In this document: piece after piece, positions 6,701 through 14,292 of the stretch
Layout: each line of letters opens with the position of its first letter
Position numbering within the stretch: position 1 is the first letter of the stretch
Assembly (NCBI GenBank): GCA_030039695.1
Contig: JASHVB010000534.1
Span: forward strand, 1 to 15,023
Length of the DNA stretch: 15,023 nt
Reading direction: 5' to 3'
DNA from: Acetobacteraceae bacterium
GTDB lineage: Bacteria > Pseudomonadota > Alphaproteobacteria > Acetobacterales > Acetobacteraceae
The notes under the pieces: model-generated
Databases searched by the model: none
What the model was told of the DNA's origin: nothing
What the model saw: only the letters and a program-made list of their open reading frames with translations
Position numbers and translations under genes: made by a program

Positions 6701-7135
6701 ATGCACAAGATTCTTGCAATACTAGGTCTCGGATTCGCGTTGCAGCTCGCTCATCCGGTTGTGTCATGGGCACAAACGCCAGACGGTATCATCGAATTGT
6801 CAGGCGGCTCAGTCGCTGCAGGTATTGGCTATAGCTGGGGCAGCGGCACTCTCATCTTTCAGGGCACACGCTATCCCTTAAAGGTGAGCGGACTTTCGAT
6901 CGGTAGCGTGGGCATCTCAAACTATACCGCCGCTGGAACCGTAACGGGCCTTCATACTCCCCAACAGATCAACGGCGTCTTTTCCGCGGTCGGCGCAGGC
7001 GTCACACTCGGAGGTGGCGGCAACGTCGCGGCACTGCAGAACCAAAACGGAGTGGTAATCCACCTGAGCTCCACGACCCAAGGTGTCAGCCTGTCCGTCG
7101 GAACCGCGGGTGTAAAGATATCACTCGCCCAGTAA
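6701..7135 (+). CDS. Small secreted Gly-rich protein, EipA/DUF1134-like in style
   Basis: I place the start at ATG 6701 rather than the in-frame ATG at 6662, because AAGGA lies 8 nt upstream and the protein then begins with a proper signal peptide: MHK, an apolar run (ILAILGLGFALQLAHPVV), and a likely cut after SWA (residue 24). The mature part is about 120 residues of beta-strand-type sequence rich in Gly, Ser, Val and Thr. It includes VAAGIGYSWGSGTLIF, VSGLSIGSVGIS, GAGVTLGGGGNVAAL and NQNGVVIHLSSTTQGV. Exported proteins with this GxGxSWGxGTL and QNGVVI pattern are widespread in alpha- and betaproteobacteria. The style recalls the EipA/DUF1134 envelope proteins, but family membership is only a suggestion. 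A periplasmic or outer-membrane-associated location is expected. The gene is monocistronic, with a dyad before it and a large hairpin after it. Confidence 0.75.
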   Translation: MHKILAILGLGFALQLAHPVVSWAQTPDGIIELSGGSVAAGIGYSWGSGTLIFQGTRYPLKVSGLSIGSVGISNYTAAGTVTGLHTPQQINGVFSAVGAGVTLGGGGNVAALQNQNGVVIHLSSTTQGVSLSVGTAGVKISLAQ

Positions 7136-7144
7136 CCGTGCCGC

Positions 7145-7201
7145 GGGCGCGCGTTGTGGTCGCTGTCTGGTCGTGCGACCACAACGAGTCCGGCGCGCGC
7201 G
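7145..7201 (+). terminator. Large hairpin after secreted-protein gene
   Basis: GTTGTGGTCGC (7153-7163) and GCGACCACAAC (7175-7185) are perfect 11-bp inverted arms around an 11-nt loop. Outer GGGCGCGC (7145-7152) can pair with GCGCGCGCC starting near 7193 across a 7-nt bulge. It begins 10 bp after the stop at 7135. No T-run follows, so it may act as a factor-dependent or bidirectional terminator between this gene and minus-strand transcription from the right. Confidence 0.55.
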
Positions 7202-7261
7202 CCGCAGATGCCGTTGTCGTGTTCAGCGAACGAGGTGACCGGCACCAGGGTCAGAGTTGGC

Positions 7262-7640
7262 CTACGATGCCGGCGTGCCCGGTAGTCGCTGCGCCAGCAA
7301 CTGCCGTATCCCCTCCGAAACGAACGTCTTCTCCAGTACCGGCCGTTTGGCGTGGACCAAGAGGCGGCAAGACGTCGTCATCAGGGTGTCGGTGGTAATG
7401 AAAGCGGTCCGCGCACACAGATGAGGTCGAAGTTCGGACAACCAGTCATAGAGCCAGGCCCCTCGAGTCCCGACATTCGCCGGTCGCACGGCACCACGTC
7501 ATGGTCACGCTGCCTCAGTGCCGCCTGCGCTGCTTCGCCACCAGCATTAGCCTCCGCGCAATAGCCCAGCTTCGACATCTCGTCGATATTGGCTCGTCGC
7601 CAACGTCCAGCGTCGTGCGCGTCTGCGCCTCCCACATCTG
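7262..7640 (-). pseudogene. Receiver (REC) domain, frameshifted
   Basis: Three minus-strand frames together spell a response-regulator receiver domain. TLDVGDEP near 7600-7620 stands for the acidic VDDEP start. EMSKLGYCAEANAGGEAAQA and LRQRDHDVVPCDRRMSGLEGP hold the phospho-acceptor Asp region (usual form VVLCDLRMPG). WLYDWLSELRPHL, RTAFITTD and RPVLEKTF hold the conserved Thr and Lys, ending with IRQLLAQRLPG at the stop at 7262. At least two frame changes, near 7590 and near 7490, break the frame. GLxLYDxLR followed by RPxLEKPF is typical of receivers fused to the C-terminus of hybrid histidine kinases, so this may be the tail of one. I see no kinase core upstream, and 7640-7850 holds nothing clear. 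Non-functional. Confidence 0.75.
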
Positions 7641-7851
7641 AGGCAGCCCATCGCCTCGCCGGAGGGATGTCTCCCATCGTGGGCCAGCTGCAGGCGAATG
7701 CCGATTGGCCTTATCCTAGCCGCGACAGGACTTGCTAGCGGCGAACCGGTGCTGCTCGTCACGCCACTGACCTTTGAGCCCAGCTTGTAAGTGTTTAGCG
7801 GTACCGCGACAGCTCCGCATCAAAAGACTGCTCCCAAGAGTTGAACATTGC

Positions 7852-8568
7852 CTATTCCGTTACCCAGTCGACAGCATCGTCGATCGAAGCCCGCCTCGTG
7901 CGGAAGCTGTTTGCCTCGTGGGCTTCGTCGGCAAAGCCGAACGAGATGCCGCAAACAACGGACCGGTCAGCGCCGATGCCAAAGAACCGATGGAGGAACG
8001 ACGCCTGTCGCGCCAATGCAGCCTGCGCGATGGTCGCCACACCACAGGACTGAGCGGCGACCATAAAGGTCGCTACGTAGGCGCCGCAGTCTACCGCGCC
8101 ATAGGGGCCCAGGGCTTCGTCGCTCGTGACGATCGCTACGTGAGGCGCACCGAACAGGCGAAAATTCTGAAGTGCCTGCCTAGCGTAGCCATCGCGATCG
8201 CCGCGCGTGATGCCGAGCGCACTGTAGAGCTGGAAGCCACACTCTCGTCGACGTTCGCGATAAATGCCGCGGTATTCGCGCGGGGGCTCGATATCCCAAT
8301 CGCCGTCCGGATGAGCCGCGACTTGCGTCAGCAGCGCCTGACGGAACCGCTCGGTAGCCGCTCCTTCGGTGATGTGGAGCTGCCACGCCTGGCTGTTGCA
8401 CCAGGAGGCGGAGCGCTGCGCCATTGCCAGGATGCGCTCTATTATTGCCCTGGGCACGGGTTCCGGTCGAAACGCGCGGCAGGAAAAGCGATCTTTGAGT
8501 ACCACCTCTACGAACGCCGCAAGGTCTCGCGTTGCAGCCGCGGCAGACCGCTCCCATGTCCTATCCAT
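7852..8568 (-). CDS. Nitroreductase-family FMN oxidoreductase
   Basis: I choose ATG 8568 (238 residues) because GGAGG stands 7 nt upstream; a longer frame back to 8733 adds only an unlikely Arg/His-rich leader. The protein is a full-length nitroreductase: DRFSCRAFRPEPVPR (26-40) with the Arg-x-Ser-x-Arg set that contacts FMN phosphate, then ILAMAQRSASWCNSQAWQ (46-63). GAVDCGAYVATFMVAA follows at about 157-172, and the segment from about 200 to 216 (DRSVVCGISFGFADEAH) is the C-terminal flavin-binding stretch. Enzymes of this kind use NAD(P)H to reduce nitroaromatics, quinones or enones in the cytoplasm; the physiological substrate is not predictable. The closest style is the branch with SWCNxQPWQ and GISFGxAD, annotated simply as nitroreductase. 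It stands alone between the receiver remnant and the hydrolase gene. Confidence 0.93.
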   Translation of the reverse strand: MDRTWERSAAAATRDLAAFVEVVLKDRFSCRAFRPEPVPRAIIERILAMAQRSASWCNSQAWQLHITEGAATERFRQALLTQVAAHPDGDWDIEPPREYRGIYRERRRECGFQLYSALGITRGDRDGYARQALQNFRLFGAPHVAIVTSDEALGPYGAVDCGAYVATFMVAAQSCGVATIAQAALARQASFLHRFFGIGADRSVVCGISFGFADEAHEANSFRTRRASIDDAVDWVTE

Positions 8569-8848
8569 CCTCCGTCCTCCGAGGTTTGCGGAGCCTCGAG
8601 TTGAGCCTCCTCTGCTTGACCTTGCAACAATGTTAAAATCATGCCGACGGTGAGGATCGGAGGCTGGGACATGGTGCATTGGCAAACGCGTACGCATCGC
8701 CACAGCGTTATCGGACGTAACTCGCATCTGCACGGGGTACGGTCGTCCACGAGCCGGCCACTAGCGAGCATGCACCTTGCCGCGCGCTTCGGCGTCTGCG
8801 CTCGAGTATACGCACGATTTTTCAAGGGGCAGCTAGCCGCCCTGGCGG

Positions 8849-9982
8849 TCAGTTCTCGAAAGGCGAGTACTGTGCCGGGGTCGATGCGTGCCAGCCTCCG
8901 CTACTGGCGACAGTGTTGACGAAGCTCCTGAACTCCGGCCATGCCTTGCCGCGGATCGTCGAATGATTAAGGCCGCTGTACACCAGGAGCGTTGGCGAGG
9001 CCCAGTGCTGGCCCGCGACCTCGTCAGGAAGCAGCTGTCCTTTCCTCCACGCCATCGAAAAGGCGGAGCATTCTTTCGGCGAGCCCCAGTAGACGCCCGG
9101 AGGACTAATTGCAGAATAGACATAGTAGTTCGCGCTTGCCGGGAGTTTTGAGGCGAGCTCGCAGGCTTGATCGGGGGTGACCGTCGTGTCGCCTTCCGCC
9201 TGGATGCGGAGAAACGTCACATTGGTAAGCGCGGTCGGACTATTACGCGACCATGCGGACGAGCGAGCGTTCTGGGCGGCGACCGTGGGGGCGAGGATGA
9301 GATTGTTGCCTGTCCAGGTGGTGAACTCCGTGGGACCATCAAGCAAAACCGCGACCTGAACGGGCGCGCCCGGCTCGATCGCCCGTTCGGTGATACACGA
9401 ACCATGCGAATGCCCCCACATCAGCACCTGGTTTGCCCTGGCGATTGGCAACGCTGTCACGGCAGAGAGAAGATTGAGTACATCGTCGACTTCGCCCAGG
9501 CAGAGCTCGAGCCCGCCGTCGGACGTAGCATTGAACCCTGTGTATGGAGTGGGGAACCCGCTGTTGGCCGTGGCACCGATGATCTCGCCACGGTACGTCG
9601 TGATCGCGGTCAGCCAGCCGTTTCCCGCCATGTTCGTGCAACCAGTCCACCCATTCGCTTCAATTGCCGGGTAATAATATTGGAGTGGGCGGGGCTGCAC
9701 CCATGACAGCCCATGGTTGAGGATCGCGAGGGGATAGGGCGCCTGCAACGAGGTCGGGGCGCAGAGAACACCGTAGATCCACAGACCATCGGACCAATAG
9801 TTCCCCAGCTGCCACGTAACCGTCACGTCATTGACGGTTACCGTACCCGATGGGAGCGACGCGCCCGAGCGGAGATCGGTCGTTGACCATGTGGCCGCGC
9901 GAGCGAGGCGTCCTCCTCCGACCGTGATGAGAAGCGTGAGCGCAATACGGGCAAGGATTTGTCTCAGCCGATAGCGTTTCGT
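8849..9982 (-). CDS. Exported alpha/beta hydrolase, reading frame beginning at ACG
   Basis: From the first ordinary start (GTG 9826) the protein has 325 residues, but the same frame continues upstream to a TAG without any ATG, GTG or TTG. That extension encodes a signal peptide: KRYRLRQ, an apolar run (ILARIALTLLITVGGG), then RLARAA and a mature start near ATWSTTD. The codon before KRYRL is ACG at 9982-9980, preceded 5 nt upstream by GGAGG, exactly where an ATG would sit. So the gene either uses a non-canonical ACG, has lost its start, or contains a sequence error. Numbering from GTG, the catalytic triad is visible as Ser140 in GHSHG, a candidate Asp213 or Asp219 (AEGDTTVTPDQ), and His288 (SGLNHS). 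NHGLSWVQPRP is the probable oxyanion region. The substrate is unknown; an exported esterase or lipase-like role is likely. A CRP-like palindrome lies about 110 bp upstream. Confidence 0.82.
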   Translation of the reverse strand, partial: TKRYRLRQILARIALTLLITVGGGRLARAATWSTTDLRSGASLPSGTVTVNDVTVTWQLGNYWSDGLWIYGVLCAPTSLQAPYPLAILNHGLSWVQPRPLQYYYPAIEANGWTGCTNMAGNGWLTAITTYRGEIIGATANSGFPTPYTGFNATSDGGLELCLGEVDDVLNLLSAVTALPIARANQVLMWGHSHGSCITERAIEPGAPVQVAVLLDGPTEFTTWTGNNLILAPTVAAQNARSSAWSRNSPTALTNVTFLRIQAEGDTTVTPDQACELASKLPASANYYVYSAISPPGVYWGSPKECSAFSMAWRKGQLLPDEVAGQHWASPTLLVYSGLNHSTIRGKAWPEFRSFVNTVASSGGWHASTPAQYSPFEN

Positions 9983-10631
9983 AGTTCCCTCCCCCGAATA
10001 AGCAGGTGACCTGGCGTTCCAGAACCGGGACTACTGAAAGTGAATCGCGCCTGCGCACGGAGCCGATTCTGGTGCCACGCCGTGTTTTCTTTGTGTGAAG
10101 CGGCTCACACGCGATGAATTCTTTTGAACCTCCTTGGGGCGCCAACGCTGTTGGCACTCGACACCGGTCACGGTGGCATCGTCGATCGGTCTTCGGCCCA
10201 TCGCGGTGATCCTATTCGTGACGCATTAGTGATCATGATACCCCAGCGCGCGGTCTATCAGACAAGCTGAAGCCGCCGCCCGAGCATGGAATTATGACAC
10301 TTGGCCGATGTCGAGACCGACCGAGGACTTCGACCATGCCGTCTAGTTCGGAGATGCGCAGTGCCTGCCGTTGCGACGTGGCGTTCCCGCACTACATCCA
10401 CCCACGGCGATGGATGGCTGCAGCAAGAGTGCCACAGCCTGTCCGACCGTGGACGCGCGCGGGTCCGCCCTATGGTCCGCGGCAAAGGTGCATCACGCGC
10501 GGCCGGCAACAATTGCTCGTCCGCAGGCTGCGGAGAGGCCCTCACCACGGCCACCACGGCCACCACGCCGAAACCAGTCGGCGCGCGCACTGAAGGCGCA
10601 AACACTGTGGCTTCGCGCTTCTCCGACGGTC
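9983..10631. other. Long intergenic region between hydrolase and LOG genes
   Basis: No convincing gene is found on either strand; the open frames give Arg/Pro/Ser/His-rich products. The part nearest the hydrolase (9983-10110) is its likely control region: the CRP-like site is listed separately, and TGGCACCAGAATCGG (minus, about 60 bp upstream of the ACG) is a partial sigma-54-like match that I do not trust. GCCAAC (10141-10146) and GTTGGC (10150-10155) make a perfect 6-bp stem. A 9-bp unit, GGCCACCAC, is repeated nearly three times around 10543-10568. Confidence 0.4.
10093..10110. promoter_or_regulatory. CRP/FNR-type palindrome, perfect TGTGA-N6-TCACA
   Basis: GTGTGA (10093-10098), AGCGGC and TCACAC (10105-10110) form a perfect 6-bp dyad. 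Its core is the textbook CRP consensus TGTGA-N6-TCACA. It lies 111 bp upstream of the ACG at the head of the exported hydrolase frame and about 520 bp beyond the LOG stop, so the hydrolase is the likely target. Whether the host's CRP/FNR-family protein recognises this consensus is not known. Confidence 0.55.
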
Positions 10632-11444
10632 TCAAAGAGTTGCGCCGGGGATTGGCAGCGCATTGTCGATCAGGCCGCGCGTGATGATCTCGTAGGCTTC
10701 ATCGATGGAGTCGGTCCGCCGAAATAGGTGGAGGTCCTCGGGGTTAATCATGCCGTGACGAACGAGAGCATCGAAATTGATAAGCTCGCTCCAGTATTTT
10801 GTCCCAAATAGCAAGATGGGAAGTCGCTTTCGTATCTTGCGTGTCTGCACCAATGTCAGGATCTCGAACAGCTCATCCAGCGTGCCGAATCCCCCAGGGA
10901 ACAGTACGACAGCTTTGGCCAGGTAGACGAACCAGAACTTCCGCATAAAGAAGTAGTGAAAGAAGAAATGCAGCTCTCTGCTGACATAGGGGTTATCGAA
11001 TTCCTCGTTGGGTATGGAGATCGTCAGCCCTACATTCAGCCCCTTGGCCTCTGATGCTCCACGGTTCGCCGCTTCCATGATCCCGGGCCCACCACCGGTG
11101 CATATCACGAACCGGTGTTCCTCCCTCCCCAGGCTCTTCGACCAATCCGTCAGTCGGTGCGCGAGTTCGCGAGCGGCTTCGTAATAGGACGACATCTCCA
11201 GAGCGGTACGCGCCGCCGTGGTGTCAGCGCCTGATCGCTCGGCCCTCGACAACGCTTTGGTCGCGGCTTCTCGTGACAGCAAACGAGCCGACCCCATAAA
11301 GACTATTGTATCGTTGACGTGCAGCCGTCGGAATCGCGACAAGGGCTCGAGATATTCCGCAAGGATGCGGAGCTCGCGCGCGTCGCGGCCGTCGAGAAAC
11401 CGCTGGTTCATGTAAGCTTTGGGTGGTTTCTCGGGATTTGCCAC
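10632..11444 (-). CDS. LOG-family protein (Rossmann fold, TIGR00730-like)
   Basis: The preferred start is GTG 11444 (270 residues): AGGAG lies 11 nt upstream and the N-terminus then matches relatives (PKAYMNQRFLDGRDAREL). The frame is open further up to GTG 11558, but that stretch overlaps another ORF and lacks family character. Family motifs are complete: IVFMGSARL, TGGGPGIMEAANRG (about residues 116-129) and the signature PGGFGTLDE (183-191), preceded by HFFFHYFFMRKFWFVYLAKA. LOG proteins cleave nucleoside 5'-monophosphates to free base and ribose phosphate. Plant and some bacterial members make active cytokinins, while many bacterial members are general nucleotide phosphoribohydrolases or of unknown role. 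The long N-terminal helical region before the Rossmann core puts it in the larger bacterial type. It appears intact, and the upstream small ORF ends 20 bp before it. Confidence 0.92.
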   Translation of the reverse strand: MANPEKPPKAYMNQRFLDGRDARELRILAEYLEPLSRFRRLHVNDTIVFMGSARLLSREAATKALSRAERSGADTTAARTALEMSSYYEAARELAHRLTDWSKSLGREEHRFVICTGGGPGIMEAANRGASEAKGLNVGLTISIPNEEFDNPYVSRELHFFFHYFFMRKFWFVYLAKAVVLFPGGFGTLDELFEILTLVQTRKIRKRLPILLFGTKYWSELINFDALVRHGMINPEDLHLFRRTDSIDEAYEIITRGLIDNALPIPGATL

Positions 11445-11464
11445 TTGCGATCGCACTCCTGGCG

Positions 11465-11686
11465 TCAAAAGCGTTGGTTCTGCTTTATGAAGTCCGTCGT
11501 TGTCGGAATCAAGGGGCCGGCGGGCAGAGCAGGTGTCAAGGACCGACTTCCGGACCACACTACTCCGCCGACGCTGACAACATCAGCGAATTTCGTCACC
11601 GTCTCTACCCAGAGTCTGGCAGCCTCTGATAGAACGTGCAGATACGGTGCGACAGCGCCGGCAAGGTCATTGTATACGTGAGCCAA
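11465..11686 (-). CDS. Small ORF just upstream of the LOG gene
   Basis: The frame gives up to 73 residues and ends in TGA 20 bp before the LOG start, so the two would be co-transcribed. The first 45 residues (AHVYNDLAGAVAPYLHVLSE, then AARLWVETVTKFADVVSV) look like real protein: evenly mixed and amphipathic-helical. The only start is TTG 11686, and I see no ribosome site for it. A genuine small protein, the tail of a decayed gene, or a shadow are all open. No family is recognised. Confidence 0.3.
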   Translation of the reverse strand: MAHVYNDLAGAVAPYLHVLSEAARLWVETVTKFADVVSVGGVVWSGSRSLTPALPAGPLIPTTTDFIKQNQRF

Positions 11687-12163
11687 AGGCCGTCGGGCGC
11701 CCCAGACGCAGCGAACTCATCGCGATGCTGACCAGGGCCATGCGTCTGTGCTGACGCTGTGGACGGCGGTCGTCGCCGAGCGCCCGGGGTTCACCTGGGA
11801 TGACCCGTGGACGTTTGGCTGAACTTTGCCGGCATGAATGCTTATCAGGCCGTACCAAATCCTGCCAGAACTCGTCACACCATCCGGATGACTCGATTTG
11901 ATCCGGCCACAACTGGAGACGACCGCTTCATTTCGGCACAGGACCGATCTCATGGGAGATTCCCCTTGTAGAACGGGATAAGCTTTTCGCACGCTTTTCC
12001 GACCGCTCAGGCGGAGCATTTCGCCGCGGATCGAATCATGCTGACGGCGGGTGGCCTGGCCCTGGCAGCCCTTTTCGGACGGCGCATGAATTGAGCGTGG
12101 GTGGTGAGACCGCCAGTTCGACGACGCCATGCTGACGGGGAACGCCTGATGTCCTGCGCGGAG
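11687..12163. other. Region with plus-strand coding relics
   Basis: No intact gene is present. On plus, 11751-11822 reads LTLWTAVVAERPGFTWDDPW and stops at TGA, and shortly after, in another frame, LNFAGMNAYQAV follows; together they look like a broken short gene. Further on, 11972-12094 reads FPTAQAEHFAADRIMLTAGG, continuing LALAALFGRRMN, to a TGA, with no start codon after the preceding TAG. It resembles the apolar C-terminus of a small membrane protein. I can name neither. Minus-strand frames across the same DNA look like shadows. Confidence 0.3.
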
Positions 12164-14248
12164 TCAGGGCACCAGCCGGCCGGGCCCGGCACGGTCTTGC
12201 AACGGCAGGCGGCTAATCGCGCCCCGGAGCACGTCGATCTGCCGCGCGATCCGCCCGAGCGCGTCGGTGGCTTTGTCGGGTGGGCGGACGGCGATCTCTG
12301 TGCGACCCCGCTGGAGCGTATCGAGTGCACTTTGAAGCCATCCGCGCCAGCGTTGCCAAGCGGCTTCTGTCATCTCACCGCGCGGGTTGGGCTCCAATGC
12401 GAGCAGGGACAATCGGCCCGCCATGCGGCGCAACGCCGCGTCCACCACCATCGCCACGTCGAGTTGAACGCCGGCGCCCCGATCATGCTGCGGCTCCTGC
12501 AGTGCACGTGCAATCGAGGCTTCCAGATTGTTGCTCGCCATTCCGGCCATGCGTCTCGCCGGATCGACGCCGGCAGGCGCGTCACCGACTGCCTTAGACA
12601 GCACGGCACACAGATATTCGGCATGAGCGCGGATCGCAGCCGGAACCTCCTGGCGCAGCCGATCTGGTTCCCAGCTCGGCCAGAGCAGCAGGCAGCCGGC
12701 GACGGCAAGCAAACCGCCGATCACCGTGTAGAGCGCGCGGAGCGCAACAATCTGGAGTTCGTTGGTGCCGGGATGGACGATGCTGAGCAGCAGGATGATC
12801 AGCGGCGTTATCAGGCTGACGAACGTGCCAAAGCTGGCACGCCGGACGGTAAATGCGAGGATCGCAATCGGCACGAACGCCACCGCGGTGCGCAGGGGGG
12901 TGGTGCAAATGACCGCGAGCCCAGCTGCCAGGAGCCCCCCAAGCACCGTGCCGCCGATGCGTTCCAGCGCACGCTGCCACGTCAGCGCAAAGAACGGTTG
13001 CAGGGTCAGGACGAGGATGACCGTGAGCCAGTAGGAGTATTGCGTCGGCCAGCCGAGCGTGAATGCGAAGGCGGGCAGCGAGACGGTCGCGGCACGTACA
13101 GCATGACGCAGGATGGTTGATCGCCAAGTTAGATTCGCCTTGACAGGGTCCAACAAGCGAATGCGTAACGGCGGCGGCACGCGCCCCTCCCAGCCCGGGA
13201 CAATTGCGGAGGGAGCGGCAAGTGTCGCGGCGATCCGCAGCCGCTCGACCAGCACGCCCGCCACGGTCTGCACCGCGGGGGGCGCCATCGCCTCTATCTT
13301 CCGCGCCGTCGTCTCCAGCCGTTCAGGGCGAACGATCCGATCGGTACGCGCGGCATTGCCTAACACGATAAGCAACGGGCTGAGTAGGCGGAGCATGCGG
13401 TCGGCAGCGGCGCGTTCCTCCGGTGCGTGCCGATGCTCCAGCAAGTCGGAGAACGCGATCAGCGCACCGAATATCTGATCTGCTGTCTCAAGCCGCAGCA
13501 GTGCCTGCGACGCTCGCGGGCCAAGCGCACCACCCCCTTGAATACTTTCCAGCACCGTTTGGCGCGCGCCTTCGATTGTGTCGCGAACATCGCGGCGAAA
13601 TGCGCGTGCGTGCGCCTCCCATGCGCTTGGAGATGTGTCGTACTGCACACAGACACGTAGACCCGCGGCGAAACCCGCGAGGGCGCGGTAGCATTCGCCG
13701 ACGGCGCGGCGAGCGGGCGCGAACGGGTAAACCCGCCAAATCACCAACGTCAGGAGCACTGCCCATAGATTGCCGACAAGGAAGGCAGCCCCGGTAGGAA
13801 ACGCTGCGGTAAGCGGCAGGGCACGGCTGAGTGCAACAATGACGACGACGGTGAGCAGATTGCCTGCCTGCATCGCCGCCTGCCCCCATACGCGCGCGAA
13901 GCTGGTGCAGCACACGGCGCCGGTGGCACCGACCACGGCAATGGGAAGCGGTCCATGCCGCAACAGGCCAAAGGCAGCTGTGGCGAGCGTGCCGAGCACA
14001 CCGAAACCGAGGAGTGTCGGCAACCGCCGGTGGACCGGCCCGCCTGGATCGGACATGCACGTGAAGAGCGCGGCAAGACCGGCCTCCACCACGAAGACTG
14101 AGCGTAGCCATTCATCCGCGACGACGATCGCACCGACCGAAAGTGCGGCGCGCACGCCTTCCGCAAGGCTGATCGCGCGGAGATCGAGCTGGATCGGCAG
14201 CCGGCTGAGATCCGCTTCGGGTCGACGCAAAAGCGAAGGGGGTTTCAT
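12164..14248 (-). CDS. FUSC-family inner-membrane transporter (aromatic/fusaric acid exporter type)
   Basis: This 694-residue protein has the two-module plan of the FUSC/aromatic-acid-exporter family. A first cluster of about six membrane segments spans residues 30-172, with a soluble helical region at 175-380. A second cluster at about 382-525 contains LTLQPFFALTWQRALERIGG and TVLGGLLAAGL, the family's ERIxGTxxG motif. A soluble C-terminal tail follows. Relatives (YccS, AaeB, FusC) export aromatic carboxylates or fusaric acid across the inner membrane, usually with an HlyD-type periplasmic adaptor and sometimes an outer-membrane factor. Neither partner is in this window, so they must be elsewhere or be shared. 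ATG 14248 follows a minimal GAGG directly before it, only 18 bp from a 25-bp operator-like palindrome, suggesting a short leader under repressor control. The gene is intact. Substrate unknown. Confidence 0.9.
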   Translation of the reverse strand: MKPPSLLRRPEADLSRLPIQLDLRAISLAEGVRAALSVGAIVVADEWLRSVFVVEAGLAALFTCMSDPGGPVHRRLPTLLGFGVLGTLATAAFGLLRHGPLPIAVVGATGAVCCTSFARVWGQAAMQAGNLLTVVVIVALSRALPLTAAFPTGAAFLVGNLWAVLLTLVIWRVYPFAPARRAVGECYRALAGFAAGLRVCVQYDTSPSAWEAHARAFRRDVRDTIEGARQTVLESIQGGGALGPRASQALLRLETADQIFGALIAFSDLLEHRHAPEERAAADRMLRLLSPLLIVLGNAARTDRIVRPERLETTARKIEAMAPPAVQTVAGVLVERLRIAATLAAPSAIVPGWEGRVPPPLRIRLLDPVKANLTWRSTILRHAVRAATVSLPAFAFTLGWPTQYSYWLTVILVLTLQPFFALTWQRALERIGGTVLGGLLAAGLAVICTTPLRTAVAFVPIAILAFTVRRASFGTFVSLITPLIILLLSIVHPGTNELQIVALRALYTVIGGLLAVAGCLLLWPSWEPDRLRQEVPAAIRAHAEYLCAVLSKAVGDAPAGVDPARRMAGMASNNLEASIARALQEPQHDRGAGVQLDVAMVVDAALRRMAGRLSLLALEPNPRGEMTEAAWQRWRGWLQSALDTLQRGRTEIAVRPPDKATDALGRIARQIDVLRGAISRLPLQDRAGPGRLVP

Positions 14249-14265
14249 CCTCGTCGGAGGGGTCT

Positions 14266-14290
14266 CACAGTGTCCCTAAGTGACAGTGTG
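14266..14290. promoter_or_regulatory. 25-bp operator-like palindrome at the FUSC gene start
   Basis: CACAGTGTCCCT (14266-14277), a central A, and AGTGACAGTGTG (14279-14290) form a dyad matching at 10 of 12 positions. It lies 17 bp upstream of the FUSC ATG, where a repressor would cover the transcription start. Size and symmetry fit a TetR- or MarR-type operator, and such regulators commonly control FUSC exporters. No regulator gene is adjacent in this window. Confidence 0.55.
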
Positions 14291-14292
14291 CC

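Noticed and set aside
7774..8604. 276-codon plus-strand ORF opposite the nitroreductase
   Set aside because: Shadow of the nitroreductase, which matches its family over the full length.
8619..8645. MerR-type promoter (TTGACCTT followed by TAAAAT) with a MerR-like start MPTVRIG at 8641
   Set aside because: Spacing between the hexamers is 12 bp, there is no proper dyad, and the ORF after the first seven residues does not resemble a MerR helix-turn-helix.
8835..8850. GCCGCC/GGCGG hairpin after the hydrolase stop as a terminator
   Set aside because: The loop would be only 2-4 nt and no T-run follows; too weak to call.
12101..13120. 339-codon plus-strand ORF opposite the FUSC gene
   Set aside because: Antisense of a clear membrane transporter; the product is Arg/Gln/His-rich without domain signs.
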